A stretch of 64,000 nucleotides of DNA from Turnera subulata (taxonomy: Eukaryota; Streptophyta; Magnoliopsida; Malpighiales; Passifloraceae), in assembly GCA_028386065.3 (NCBI GenBank), contig JAKUCV010000281.1, positions 78,214 to 142,213 of the forward strand. Direction: 5' to 3'. The notes under the pieces are model-generated. The model saw only the letters and a program-made list of their open reading frames with translations. It ran no database searches and was not told the DNA's origin. Every line of letters starts with the position of its first letter. The first letter of the stretch is position 1. Both the position numbers and the translations under genes were made by a program. Positions 48,833 to 60,675 of this stretch are shown here, in pieces.

Positions 48833-49273
48833 AACTTTCAAAACTCGAAAGCATGTAATTTTGTTGTTTTTTTATGACAGGCCTGCCTTTCTTTCCAGTA
48901 GTCTGAGCCTAATATGCGTGTTTTTAATTCCATCAGTTGACCATTTTAATTTAAAGGATTAATTTGGTTTTTTTTTTTGGGTAAAATTAATTTGGTTTGT
49001 TCTGCGATGGTTTAATGAATCTATACCTTAATATTTTTTCTATTCTACACATATGATATGAAGGAAATTACGTAAATGTAAGTTTGCAACAGTAATGAGA
49101 GCATCGCCGCCGTAGACCAAACCATAGAACAATAAGTAAACACAATCCAACATGGAAAAAGAAAAGACAACACCACCGCCGCCGCCGCCAGCACAATACA
49201 AGACAAACTAACCTAAAGAAAAGAAAAGACGACACCGCCGTAGCAAACCGTAGAGGGTGAATATAGTGATTTT

Positions 49274-49786
49274 TCAATTAATTTCACCACAATCAGAAAT
49301 CACTACCTCCTTCCTCAGATGGCCATCTTCATCCACCGCCACCTCGACCCGTTTGAGCACATCCCACCCGTCCACAACCTTCCCGAAAACCGGGTACCTC
49401 TGTTTCAGCCAACGGATCTTGACGAAGGTGATGAAGAACTGGGACGAATGCACGCCGTCGACGTAGCCCATGGCGAGGTCGCCGGGGCCGGTGAAATCAT
49501 TGACCCCCTCGCTCTCGAAGTCCGCGCCGTAGATCGACTCCCCACAGCTCCCATCGTTCTCTACGATGTCGCCGCCGCAGCACCAGTAGCCAGGCTTCAC
49601 CAGGAAGAATTTCGACCCCATGAACCACAGCGGACGCCCGCTCTTCCCCGTGCCTTTCTCGCCGGTGCATAGTGCGCGGAAGTTCTCTGCGGTCCTGGGG
49701 AACAACCCCGCGTTCAGCTCCATCGTTATCCGCCCAGCCTGCTCACCGTCGATCATGATGTCCAAGTAGACTCTAGGGTTTGCCAT
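49274..49786 (-). CDS. Cyclophilin-like protein with altered active site, intronless, 170 aa
   Basis: The frame covers a full single-domain cyclophilin (peptidyl-prolyl isomerase family, cytosolic in plants, usually about 172 aa). NPRVYLDIMIDGEQAGRI, PRTAENFRALCTGEKG, GPGDLAM, SSQFFI, VFGKVVDG and the end VVISDCGEIN match the family. Against human CypA numbering, Arg55 is Leu (FFLVKPG for FHRVIPG), Gln63 is Cys (CCGGD), Asn102 is lost and His126 is Tyr; Phe113 and Trp121 remain. Arg55 is the key catalytic residue, so isomerase activity is unlikely. The plant-type loop GTGKSGRPL is present. The frame is undamaged, so it may be a pseudoenzyme or a young retrogene. The reverse-strand frames are shadows. 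Confidence 0.85.
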   Translation of the reverse strand: MANPRVYLDIMIDGEQAGRITMELNAGLFPRTAENFRALCTGEKGTGKSGRPLWFMGSKFFLVKPGYWCCGGDIVENDGSCGESIYGADFESEGVNDFTGPGDLAMGYVDGVHSSQFFITFVKIRWLKQRYPVFGKVVDGWDVLKRVEVAVDEDGHLRKEVVISDCGEIN

Positions 49787-49984
49787 CGATACTAGTACAC
49801 TCTAGGTTTTGTTTTCTTCCCTTGGTAAAACATCCAAGACTAGTGTATTAGTGATTTTATAGGCAGTTTATGGGGTAAGACATTTACTCTTTAATCAAAA
49901 CAACCGTATCAGACTAACCAGTGTGGGATATTTATTATTAATCCTATTATATATTAAATTATATAATTTTAATTATTAAATTAT

Positions 49985-50323
49985 NNNNNNNNNNNNNNNN
50001 NNNNNNNNNNNNNNNNNNNNNNNNNNNNNNNNNNNNNNNNNNNNNNNNNNNNNNNNNNNNNNNNNNNNNNNNNNNNNNNNNNNNNNNNNNNNNNNNNNNN
50101 NNNNNNNNNNNNNNNNNNNNNNNNNNNNNNNNNNNNNNNNNNNNNNNNNNNNNNNNNNNNNNNNNNNNNNNNNNNNNNNNNNNNNNNNNNNNNNNNNNNN
50201 NNNNNNNNNNNNNNNNNNNNNNNNNNNNNNNNNNNNNNNNNNNNNNNNNNNNNNNNNNNNNNNNNNNNNNNNNNNNNNNNNNNNNNNNNNNNNNNNNNNN
50301 NNNNNNNNNNNNNNNNNNNNNNN
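49985..50323. other. Assembly gap (N)
   Basis: 339 undetermined bases; frames crossing it are artefacts. It is AT-rich on the left flank. Confidence 0.99.
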
Positions 50324-50399
50324 ATCCATATGAATAGGCTGTAATAGCATGCACTAGATGCATTTCAAATTCTTTTCATATAATGCCAGACTTATTAAC

Positions 50400-51250
50400 A
50401 TAATTGCATCCACCACAGGGGAGTAAATCTCCTCATAATTAAAATCAGGTCGTTCGGGTAAAACCTTGTGCAACCGTGCTTTATATCTCATTTATATTTG
50501 CCGCACAAATACCCGTTTCTACGACTAATCAATTTTACACCCTCTGGTGTACGGACTACAGGTCCGAAAATATCTCGCTTCATAAGCGAGTCTAATACAG
50601 CCTTTGATTATATCTCTTTAATTTGGCCAATCATACAACGCCTACATTCATCAATGTAGGTTCATGATCCTCATTTTATTTAGCGCTATATATTAAATAA
50701 GACAAATATTCCGTCGACGATTATTTCTCGTTGGTTCCAACTTATTTCTGACACTATAACTGAGATCTCATCATACTTATTTATTTCAGGTACCTGAGTT
50801 ACTTCTGGAACTTTATCAATTTGTGTCAGGAGATCAACCTCTTTTGGAGGATTTTTAATTCAAACCTCTACTGGAGGTATTATTTTCTCACTGGGGTCAT
50901 CTTATCACTTTGCTCCTTTTTCTCTATTGAGAATTTTGCTTTCATTTGGAACCGAGTATAATCTATAGATTCATTTGCATACTTACATTGTTCTTCAGGA
51001 ACATCAATCTCAAATAGGAGCATTTACAGCTGGTATATGGTCACACTTAATTTAAATGTGTCTGGCAATTGCATATCAATTTTTCTACAAATGAATCATC
51101 TTTTGAACTTCAGGTTCATACTAATTTATTCGAGGATCAAAAACTAGATATTGATAAATCATTTCAATAATCTCTTGATCCAGCTGCTTCTTTCCTCTCC
51201 CCCTGATGTTGGGTAAAACATCAACTAATAAGCAAACATTGCTATAAATG
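50400..51250 (-). pseudogene. Decayed Ty1/copia pol (integrase C-end to RT start)
   Basis: Read right to left on the minus strand in shifting frames: VFPTLGG-like start near 51225, YEPEVQKMIHL near 51120, DHIPAVNAP near 51030, VPEEQCKYA near 51000, then KRDIFGPVVRTPEGVK near 50590-50540 and PERPDFNYEEIYSPVVDA near 50455-50405. These are well-known signposts of one plant copia lineage between integrase and RT. Stops and shifts are frequent, so the copy is old. Its RT continues into the N gap or is lost. Confidence 0.85.
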
Positions 51251-53262
51251 AATCTCCAATCCCCTGTCATAGGTTTCAATTATCATTATAATATATGGAG
51301 ATACATACTCAACGTAGATTCCCAATCTTCTTTAAGGGACCAATTTCACAATCCTGTGGTGGAGCATTATATAACTCAAGACCCGAAGATGGGAGATACT
51401 ATGTATGTGACCATTAATCAATTAAATGGGGGGTTCTCATAACATCATGTTGGCTTGATGCACAGTGTTGCTGCATATAAAATATCGATTACTCAAGCAA
51501 TAATATTTCATCAACAGTTGTGCAATCAATTGTCAATGTTCCCCCAGATTTGTTTGGGTTTATTTCCAATGATATACAGTCTCTTATTGATGAAATATCC
51601 CAGCAATATCTAGACATATAGTCTAGTAATATAAGTAGGGACATGTGCCCGCAAGTGGCATAATAAGTGCGCACTTATGCCAACTTGTGTCACACAATAA
51701 ACCATCTAGTCGATGCATCGTAAAATTACCTAGATGGTTAACACCGCGGATATATCAGTCCGCGTTCATGTCCCTGAATTATTCTCAAAATTGTTGGTGA
51801 TACTAGGCCATTCTCATCTTAGGAGGGCCGTATAATAACTTTCGCAGCAAACAAACTCATAGAAATTCATTGATTGTAAAACTTCTGGTTTTTCAATGAA
51901 TGACCAAATAAATTTCATGCATCATTATTGACCCGGGATGGCCCAACCGGTCATACCAAACAAGATATCCAATAATTAACTTCTAGTTGATCTCAACTTC
52001 AGGCTGTACAGAAAATATGTATTTAAACACTTAAAAATTGCTAGCTTCAGGCTAGTGCCAGCTTTGGGCTATTATGTAACAGCTTCAGGTTGTTGTGTGC
52101 AAGCTTCAGGCTGCTATGTGCTATTCTAGAGCATAATATAACTTGTGTTCTTCCGGAGCTTAGATATATACGCTACTAAAGTATAGTGAAAAATTACGCT
52201 CTTCTGGAGCTTAAATATATACTCTTCTAGAGTATGGTAAACTTGTGCTCTCCTAGAGCATATTAATTTTCTTGAGATTGTACTATCATTGTTACTTATG
52301 AATAATTTTCGTTTATTAAATGCGGAATATGTCACTGCATTGTCTTCAGGACAAATGCCCGAGTCAACGATAATTTTATGTTCACATTAAAATTTAACAG
52401 TAATAACATGCATGAAATAAACATAATGTAATAAATATAACAAATAATAATAAAATTGGACATAAAAATAAAATCATTCAATATTAGTTTGTACAGTCAG
52501 GGTATATCTGCTTGCACCTTCAGGGTAAGCAACGGGTTTGTCAATATTAGATTTGCCCTTCAGGGACATTTGATAACCATATACTCAATGCCTTATTATA
52601 AGGTTTGTTAAAGCACATGTATGAGAATAATTTCTTATTTTGAATGTTCTCCTGTTATGGATCCATAGATGCAAGCATAATATGCAACTTTAGCTTTTAC
52701 ATTATTATCTTATTTATGCCCACAGGCACAAATAATTATACTATCTTATTCGCTTCAGGGAATAAAACAGAGTCAAATTCGGGATCCATAATAATATCTT
52801 TTATTTCCGGGGGTGTTTGTACTCTTCAAGAGTATATTCTCTTCCAGAGCGTATATGATCTTCTAGATCATATTAAAACATGCGTTCTTCAGGAACGTAT
52901 TCGAATTTATGCTCTTCTGGAGCGCGTTAATCTTTTTCTCATTTCGAGATATTATATATTATATTGACATCCACACATATAAACATATACAAATAATTCT
53001 CCCCCTGTGGATGTCAATTAGCATTGTCTCCATGACTAATGCAATGAGCCATTATACAAGAAATAATTGTAAAGTACTTAAAATAAAATAAATTGCAATG
53101 CGTAATAATTGAAACTGAACATAAAATAAATTGCTCATTCAGGGTAAGCAAATATAATATTCACCTTCTGGTGGTAATAGTGTTTATTTTCGATTTCCTT
53201 TAAAGGATTTTCAGGATGGTAAGACTTCCAGTCTTCGTTATATTTTCTTTTATTGAGTCTGC
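51251..53262. other. Decayed copia 5' part with many short TTCNR-loop inverted repeats
   Basis: No intact gene. Short inverted repeats with a common loop TTCNR and differing stems lie at about 52120-52260 and 52805-52925, for example GCTCTTCTGGAGC, ACTCTTCTAGAGT, TGATCTTCTAGATCA and CGTTCTTCAGGAACG. CTTCAGG-type motifs also recur at 52000-52120. The minus frame 52126-52335 has TLEEYIFKLQK and a diverged echo of it. Confidence 0.5.
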
Positions 53263-53439
53263 GGGACTGTGAAGGCCCTCCCCCCGAGGGACCCACCATA
53301 TTCAGGTATTGTTACATCACATCCCTCAGCCCACACCTCTTGGGTTTAATCCTTTACCGTGCTGCAGCACTAGGGATTCGAACTCGGGACGTGATGCTTT
53401 TTATCCCCCTCAAGGAGAGCACCTTCACCATCTGCAGAA

Positions 53440-56229
53440 GGTATAAGTGAGTCTGCACGCTAACTAAAGTCTGAAAAACAATGGTGGCGATTATGTGAGT
53501 CGCCTACTCAGTGAACATTAAAAGTCTAAATATACATGAAAGTGAAGTCATGCTCGTAGGGTGAGCAGCTCACGAGCACAAGTACAGCATACAAGCAAAT
53601 CAGAATCACACACCATCACATAAATGTTTTATTGTATTATAGCTCGTATTGTTTGAGCTCAATGCGTTATCTTATTGTTATCATTATTATTATTTTTATT
53701 ATTATGGGCCCTCTACTGTGAGTCAAGTCTCGGTAGCGCATCTGATCAGATCAGGGTGTGAAACCCAAATGTCGAACCTCAGAAGGGGTAGATTCTGAGG
53801 CCAAAAACCACTGATAAATCTCAAGTGGCCGCTAGCTACCTGAGGGTGCACTCAGACACACCTAACCGGTGCAAGTCTTCCAGGGGTGCACCTACATCCC
53901 CTGGGCATGCTAAACAGCATAATGTGACCCGAGGTACCCAACCCTCCTCGGGGCTACCAACTGACACCACAGTAGAAATTAGTATTTTATTCTTAATTAA
54001 ACCTTTATATTTCTGTTTGAAGTACACTATGTCTTTCAGGGAAGTAAGTATGTGTCCCTGTATCATCCGGGCCTTCGGCCCATAACCACATATTATCACA
54101 AAAGTGTATTACATAGTATATAACAGTTTTTCATGTAGAATTTAGACATGTGAGTCAATCAAGCATACAATTCCAATCATCGCATGTAGCAAACAAGGCA
54201 AGTAAACAAACAAACCACACCAACATGCATTCACAAAACATATATAAAAAGACTTGTAATGTCACCTCAAAATGTGAATTTTGACCTCTTCCCGATCCGA
54301 GCCTACAGCTCCCGAGGTATCTCCCGTGCCTGAATACCGGCACATAATATAATCACTAAACCAATTTTAGGAATAATAACGTGTATGTATGCTAAGGTAT
54401 GTTCTAATCGAGTATCTCCCGACCCTAACTATCCGATTAAGATTTTCGGGTCTAAGTCCAAAAGAATATTTTATCTTCCATAACTCCAACGATTACGGAT
54501 CTAAGGTTCATCGGTTTAAGTTCGTTAACATTTCTCGGGCCTAAGGCCCACTAAATCCTTAATCACCAATTCCGGGCCGTGGGCCCACTTCCTTAAGTTC
54601 ATATTTTACCGATTATGAAATTGGGCTTCGAGCCCGTTCTTAACACCCGTGAGTTTAATTTCCCGTGATTAAGTCCTAAGTCCGTACTTTAGGTCCAATT
54701 AAATATCCTAAGCTTCAATTTGAGGTTATTGGGCCTGGGCTCGGTTTTTCCTAAAACCATCCTAAATCCATCCCGAGCCCAAGGTTAATCGGCCTAAAGT
54801 CTATTCATGTCGGTAGGTTCTCCCGGCCACACACTCTAATTCTCCGCTCTCGGTAAACCGTAATTCACTAAATAAAAATAAATGTATATTACGGTAAATA
54901 ATTCAAAATTCAAGTACACGACAAAACTGAGACAAATCATAGATCATTACCAACTAACACTCGTAAAAACGAGAATTATCGTCCGCCGGCAGAACCCGAG
55001 TCTTCGCCGGAAAAGTCCCCGAGCCCTCGCCGGAACAGTAAACCTTCGCCGGATTCCGGCCAACCTCGCCGGAACAGTAACCCGAGATGCTGGAAAACTC
55101 AACAAACTGCCAGAGTCGAAACAAATCACAACTCACATTCAATCCCCAATCTCCAGACAATAATCATCCATCAACTAAATCAATTGCAGAACATCCAACG
55201 AATTGAGGAAGGAGGAAATTGCTCACCTATGGGTATTGTTCTCGCCGGTCTTGTCCACTGCCGAGTTCAGGACCCGTGGAAGACAGCACCCCGGACACGT
55301 TTCCCCTTCTGCCGCACGGTCTCACCGACCAGCCCCGATCCACACGCACACGGCCAACCCACGAACACAGCCAACCCTCTATCAACCCCAGCCCATCTAC
55401 AAGCCACCACCCGCGAACCACCAACACAACACCCGAGCACCACCCTAAACCCGCCACCGATCTAACACCCTCAACAGCAAAGAGAGAGGGAGACCCGATT
55501 ATCAAACACATCAAACATGAGAGTTAAGGAAGGAAGGGGGGGACGGAAACAGAGAAGGGGAACGTCGAGTTACCTGAATCCAACTCGCCGAGCCTCGATT
55601 TCTCGTGCTCGATCCAAAACTCAAGCTCCTCGCCTCGAACCCTCCTTTGATTTGCTAGCGGCGGCGCGGCGAGTGCTCCACGGTGACGGTGGCAGTGGAG
55701 GAAATCGTGGAGGAAGGAGATGGGAGGAAGAGAGAATAAGAGGAAGAGGGAGTGGTGTTTGATGCCGTTGGCATCGTGGTGGAGTTGAGAAGTGGAACAA
55801 TGTCGTTGGGTGTCGGCTGGGTGGAGAAGAAACGGAAAAAGAAAAGTAAAGAAGAGAAAGAAGAGGTGAAGGAGAAAGAAGAAGGGGGGGCTGCTGGGGT
55901 TAGGGTGTGACCCGCCAGCCGACGACGCGTCGTTGGCTGGGCGCGGTCAACCCGCCTCAGTTGACCAGCCCTTTCTCTTTTTTTTTTTTTTTAAAACCTA
56001 CAAAACGACGTAGTTTCGATCGAAGACTCAACAAGACCCGTGCTTCACCCCGAAACACATTCCGATATCAACGAAACCCGAACTACGAACAATACCGACT
56101 TAGAATGGACATTCTCATGGCAAAATAATTTATTTCCTCAACTAAAACTCGAAAATACCTCAAGGGTAAAATCGGAATAAATTTCCAAAAATGCCGAAAA
56201 TCAACTTATGAAAGATTCGGGGCGTTACA
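53440..56229 (-). mobile_element. TGTAACG-family LTR, 3' end missing
   Basis: Starts TGTAACGCCCCG at 56229 on the minus strand and is colinear with 7015 down to about 4340; the last 390 bp of the LTR are absent. Contains the CGCCGGAA repeat at 54985-55090. Frames here (for example 55184-55527) overlap on all frames of a C-rich stretch and are not genes. Confidence 0.8.
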
Positions 56230-56233
56230 GTTC

Positions 56234-56577
56234 TGTGAAGGCCCTCTCCCCGAGGGACCCACCATATTCAGGTATTGTTACATCACATCCCTCAGCCCAC
56301 ACCTCTTGGGTTTAATCCTTTACCGTGCTGCAGCACTAGGGATTCGAACTCGGGACGTGATGCTTTTTATCCCCCTCAAGGAGAGCACCTTCACCAACTC
56401 ATCTGCAAATGGATTGGTGAAGGTGCTCTCCTTGAGGGGGATAAAAAGCATCACGTCCCGAGTTCGAATCCCTAGTGCTGCAGCATGGTAAAGGATTAAA
56501 CCCAAGAGGTGTGGGCTGAGGGATGTGATATAACAATACCTGAATATGGTGGGTCCCTCGGGGAGAGGGCCTTCACA
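56234..56577. repeat. Long perfect-looking hairpin, two arms of about 165 bp
   Basis: Arm 56234-56397 and its inverse 56411-56577 are separated by about 13 bp. Each arm contains CGAGTTCGAATCCCTAG (on one strand), which looks like a tRNA B box but lacks the rest of a tRNA gene. Confidence 0.92.
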
Positions 56578-56582
56578 GGGAC

Positions 56583-57265
56583 TCTTATATTTAGTCTTCC
56601 AGACCATTATCATATAAATTCCTGTCCGCATTTGATACCTATAATAAATTTCTTCAGGAAATTATAAGGGTTTTGAATAACATAATTTAAATAAAATTAA
56701 AGACTGAAAATGAAAGAAATAAACATGGGCCTTTCGTTAATTAGCCCAATGAAGAATTAAATAACCGAAAAATTTAAAGCAATGGGCCTTACATAAATTA
56801 GCCCAATTAAAAATTAAATTATCGCAAAATAAATGCGATGGGCCTGATACGAGCCCAATAAAATCGTAAAGGACAGAATATTAAAATGTAATGGGCCTAA
56901 TATGAGCCCAAGCTGAATATAAATGAAAAACAATAAAAATAAATACAATAGCCTTCCGGGCTTGCTAGGAAAAACCCAAGGTATCGAATTCCGGCCAAAC
57001 ACTTCTGGGCTTGCCGGGAAAATCTCAAGACGTTGGATTCCGGTTAAACACTTCTGGGTTCGCCGGATTCCGACCAAAATCACTGTTCACCGTGTAGGAA
57101 AATTAAATGCTATGGGCCTTTTAATAGCCCAATCGGAATTTAAATAAAAAAAACGTAAAATATGCTTACTCGATAAATCTTTCAGCAATAATATATATAA
57201 TATATCATATTAATACCATATTACTGTTTACACCAAGACCAAAATCGTAAAGGCCCATTCGTTTG
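56583..57265. other. No gene; repeated GGGCCT/AGCCCA motifs
   Basis: Motifs such as ATGGGCCTAATATGAGCCCA recur about every 60 bp (56725-56915, 57110), and CTTCTGGGCTTGCCGGGAAA three times at 56950-57075. One 65-bp subunit of the repeat at 41.9 kb is seen at 57163. No supported coding frame. Confidence 0.6.
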
Positions 57266-57272
57266 GTCCAAG

Positions 57273-57480
57273 ACCAATGTCCACTACAGGTCCAAGATCA
57301 GTGTCATCCGCAGGTCCAAGACCGATGTCATCCGCAGGTCCAAGACCGATGTCATCCGCAGGTCCAAGACCGATGTCATCCGCAGGTCCAGGACCGGTGT
57401 CATCCGCAGATCCAGGACCGTTGTCATTCATCGGGCTAGGATCGATGTCATTCATCGGGCTACGGTCGGTGCCTTGGGTC
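57273..57480 (+). repeat. 24-bp minisatellite, about eight units
   Basis: Unit GGTCCAAGACCGATGTCATC plus CGCA; the central four are almost identical and the outer ones diverge (CATTCATCGGGCTAGG). Length divisible by three leaves open repetitive frames on both strands (SAGPRPMS; GPADDIGL), which I do not take as genes. Confidence 0.92.
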
Positions 57481-58173
57481 ACTCGTCTTTCATTGGACTA
57501 AAGCCCGATATCTAATACAGGTCGGGGACGCTGGATTGGGATCGATATCTTTTTAAGTCCAATGTTTTATGCTGGTCAAGGATCGGTCCTTGAACTCGAA
57601 TTCGAATTGTGAGTTTGGGATCAATGATTTCCACAGATCGCGTTTGAGCCTGCGCAATCTTCCATGATTTCTCTTGGGTTTTGAAAGTTAAAAGGGAAGT
57701 GTCGGGATTAGAGGGTATCCCGCTTCAAGTGGTGTTTTAGAATTTGAAATAAGGGTTATTAGGCATTTTGTGATTTTATTAATTGTTTTTGGATAACCTA
57801 TATAAGGTTATGGATAACACTTGTACCAGGATGGCAAATTCCTCAATGAAAGAACAATTTTTACCTTTTATTAGTTTATCATTATCATGCTTTCTTAGTT
57901 TAGTGTAACTTAGAAAACCCAAAACACAAAACCCGATTTAGGGCGTTTGACGTTCGTCCGTTCGGCCTTTCATTCAAAGGTCGGATTCGGTTGTCGATCT
58001 GGCCTTTTCATCGGTCGGATCGGCAGGTCAGCATCAAAACCCAGTCCAGGACGCGCGACACCGTCCGTTCGGCCTTTCAACGGTCGAATCTGGTCATCGG
58101 TTTGGCTCTTCAAACAGTCGAATCGGTGAGTTGAGGGTCGCTCGCTGTTCGTGCGCGAACAATTACTATTCCG

Positions 58174-58228
<55 letters not shown>

Positions 58229-58790
58229 CAGATTTTTTTTTCATTTTGCTTCACAGCCATCAGTATTTAAAACTATTTTGCAAGTGCCAAGCATCAAACA
58301 AAAAAAAACAGACAAGAAATGAGGTGTTTTCATGCGTTTGGTAAGCATAATTATTGAAGTCAAATTTGATGGCACCGAAAGCCATCATCCAATGTGCTTC
58401 TTGTTTCCAACTTTTCAAAAGCACCACACAAGTAGAGCAACATCCCTACCAACTAGGCTAGGAAATTCGAATCTGACTTCCATCTTCCATCTCAAAAAAA
58501 ACTCTAGTAATTGCTCAATAATGACTTTGACATCCCAGTTAGGATGGGTAGTGTTTTTCCTTTTTTTTTTTTTTTTGGTTTCCATTTCCTTTTAGAGGGT
58601 TATATTTACATCCCCACCAATTCTTCCCCAATTTTTTTCGTCGAAATTCTTCCCTAATTGCTTTTCAAAGACTGACAATACTCTCATTTAAAGTTGCCAT
58701 CAATCCTTCCAACCACCATATTGTTTACTGGCTCCCTCTATATGTTTTCACCAATCAAGATACACATTTTTTTTTTTAAATTCTCCACGG
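57481..58790. other. Intergenic with a TATA-bearing unknown repeat and a (TA)n tract
   Basis: CCTATATAAGG at 57797 with AATGAAAGAACAATTTTTACC after it looks like the promoter part of an LTR, but no LTR boundaries are found. A CGTTCGGCCTTTCA motif occurs twice with variations at 57955-58110. A (TA)n microsatellite lies at about 58175-58223. No supported gene. Confidence 0.45.
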
Positions 58791-58827
58791 TTCTATATGA
58801 TACAAAAATAGTGGAAATGTAGTTTAC

Positions 58828-59181
58828 CTGGAGGAGTTGTACTTGGTGATTGAGCAGTTGTAGCTTTGCACTGACTGATATCAGCAGGGATGTTGCATCT
58901 TCCAGTGAGCTCTATGGCCTGGGTGACATTGACATTCAAGCTAGCAAGCAAGTTTGGATCATTATAAAGATTGCAAAGACAAGTCAAGTCCTTGGTTACA
59001 GCTTCCTTGATGGGGTTGCAGCAGTTGGCCGGTGGTGTTACTGTCTAGTTGAGGTAAGGCTGGCATGGGATGAGATTCTGTGTACAAGACAGGACATCCT
59101 GTGCTTCTGTGAAGGATGTGGTGGTTGCCATGAAAAGAACCACCATGATCATCACCCCATGGATGTCTTGAAAGAAGCCAT
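58828..59181 (-). pseudogene. Lipid-transfer-like protein (LTP/LTPG type), nonsense-mutated
   Basis: From an ATG at 59152 a signal peptide (MIMVVLFMATTTSFTEAQ) is followed by the eight-cysteine pattern of plant lipid-transfer proteins: SC, PC, ANCC, TCLC, GRC and QC, with NLLASLNVNVTQAIEL between. A TAG at 59047-59045 interrupts the frame between the second cysteine and the CC pair. An upstream ATG at 59181 is out of frame. A donor-like GTAAAC follows at 58827, as in LTPG genes with a 3' exon for a GPI-anchor signal, but I find no second exon. Such proteins are secreted and bind lipids at the cell surface. AACACGTTATCAGCACG lies just upstream (59257-59235), as in the repeat at 42.2 kb, so it may sit in an old element. 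Confidence 0.8.
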
Positions 59182-59259
59182 TTTTCTTTCTTTTCTTCAT
59201 TGGTTTCATGCTTCTCGGTATGGTCGGGTAGAGACGTTATCGTGCTGATAACGTGTTAT

Positions 59260-60675
59260 AAATCTAATGAATCTAAGGAGAATTTGAGAAAGAAAATTAA
59301 TGGAGAAAGGGAAGAATGAGGCTGAAGAATGGGGAGGAGCCGGTCATCTGCTCATCCACAATCTCCCAATTTTTATTTATTTCCTGTAATATATATAATA
59401 CAAGAGAGGAGATAAAGTATCACTTTGGTCCCTGTAAATGACATTCACTACATTTGGTCCCTCAAAATAATATATATTCATAACAATTATAATATTAATA
59501 ATTTTTTTCTAGTAATTAATGCCACAATAGCTGACATAACATAAGTTTGCGTTAAAAAAAAACTGATTGATCAAAGAAGTAACTGTGAGATCGGAAGTGA
59601 TGCCTTATCTCCCTCCCTTGCCTGGAAGGAATTTGGCTTCGCGTGATAGGAAGAATATTATCAGTGCTGGGAATTTGGCAAGCAAAGAGTGGCTGCTCTT
59701 TTATATATATGGACTGTTACTAATTTTTTTTTTGGTATATTAAAGGAAGATCAAAGATTACATGGACTGTTACTGGTTTAAGATTGGTGACGGGAGGCTA
59801 TTTAATTTTGCACGACAATGGTTGGAGTGCGGCCGGGCTTTTAATTATGATCACCATTTTCTCAAGCGTGCCCTCTGTGTTGTGAGAGTAGAGATTATCT
59901 GCTCTTACGAACCGTCAAACGAAATTGATTGAAATGTAAATTTTATTATAATCAATTGAATATACAGAAAAATTCCTACTAAATACTAAAAATAATGATT
60001 AGTATTACTCTTATTTTAGTAAGACGATTATCATAAACAATGAATAACATATAATTTTTTTATTATAATTGCAATATAATTGTATCATAATTGAGACAAT
60101 ATCCTATGGAATAAATTTAATCATAATACTTCATTAATACAACTAAATTTATATGTAAAAAGAATAAACATGGGAAGGATAATACAAAATTTTATGTTTA
60201 ACAAAGAAAATGGAGAAAAACTTATTAATGTAACCTAACAAAACGAGGATAAGTAGTACAAATTAGTATAGAGGAGAGAAAAACTACTGAAATAATTAAA
60301 CAATTAGTATAAATTCCAATAAAAAAAGTACTCATGAAAAAACACTAAGAGAAAATAATAAGTATGAAGAGAGGTGATCAGCATAGTTATTATATTTTAA
60401 AAGATATCCATAGGACAAAAATAGGAGAAACAAGAGAAGAAATAGAATTAATACAACTTAAACCGCCATGTAATATTTGAAAAAGGAGTAAAAACTGAAA
60501 AAAAAAAAAACTAAAAGGGAGTAGTTAATAACTGATATAGTTATTTGTGTTTCTTTACAGTCCATGTTACTAGTTAATTTTAAAAAGGAGTATTTTTGTC
60601 TTTCAATAAAATTGAAAAAGAAAAACTAAATGGAAGGAAGTTTCGGCCAAAAAAAATGTATTTTTTTTTATAAGT
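59260..60675. other. AT-rich intergenic, no gene seen
   Basis: About 1.4 kb of AT-rich sequence with frequent stops on all frames and no repeat family that I recognise. Confidence 0.6.

Larger units (their letters stand above)
53268..56577. mobile_element. Composite inverted-repeat unit carrying an LTR, TSD GGGAC
   Basis: GGGAC at 53263-53267 and 56578-56582 flanks the unit. Its left end (53268-53438) and right end (56411-56577, inverted) are the same segment of about 165 bp, starting TGTGAAGGCCCTC. A third copy, direct, lies at 56234-56397. The cargo is an LTR of the TGTAACG family. The 5-bp TSD and TG...CA ends fit retroviral-type integration as well as a fold-back element, so the class is open. 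Confidence 0.7.

Noticed and set aside
49959..50363. 134-codon frame made of X
   Set aside because: It crosses the N gap.
55184..55527. Overlapping Pro/Thr-rich frames on all three + frames
   Set aside because: They lie inside an LTR, overlap fully and reflect C-rich sequence; the relative at 6010-6306 shows the same without conserved protein.
56430..56490. tRNA gene suggested by GAGTTCGAATCCC
   Set aside because: Only a B-box-like motif is present; no acceptor stem, anticodon arm or A box can be found around it.
58850..59248. 132-codon + frame over the lipid-transfer relic
   Set aside because: The minus strand shows the signal peptide and the eight-cysteine pattern; the + frame is its shadow.
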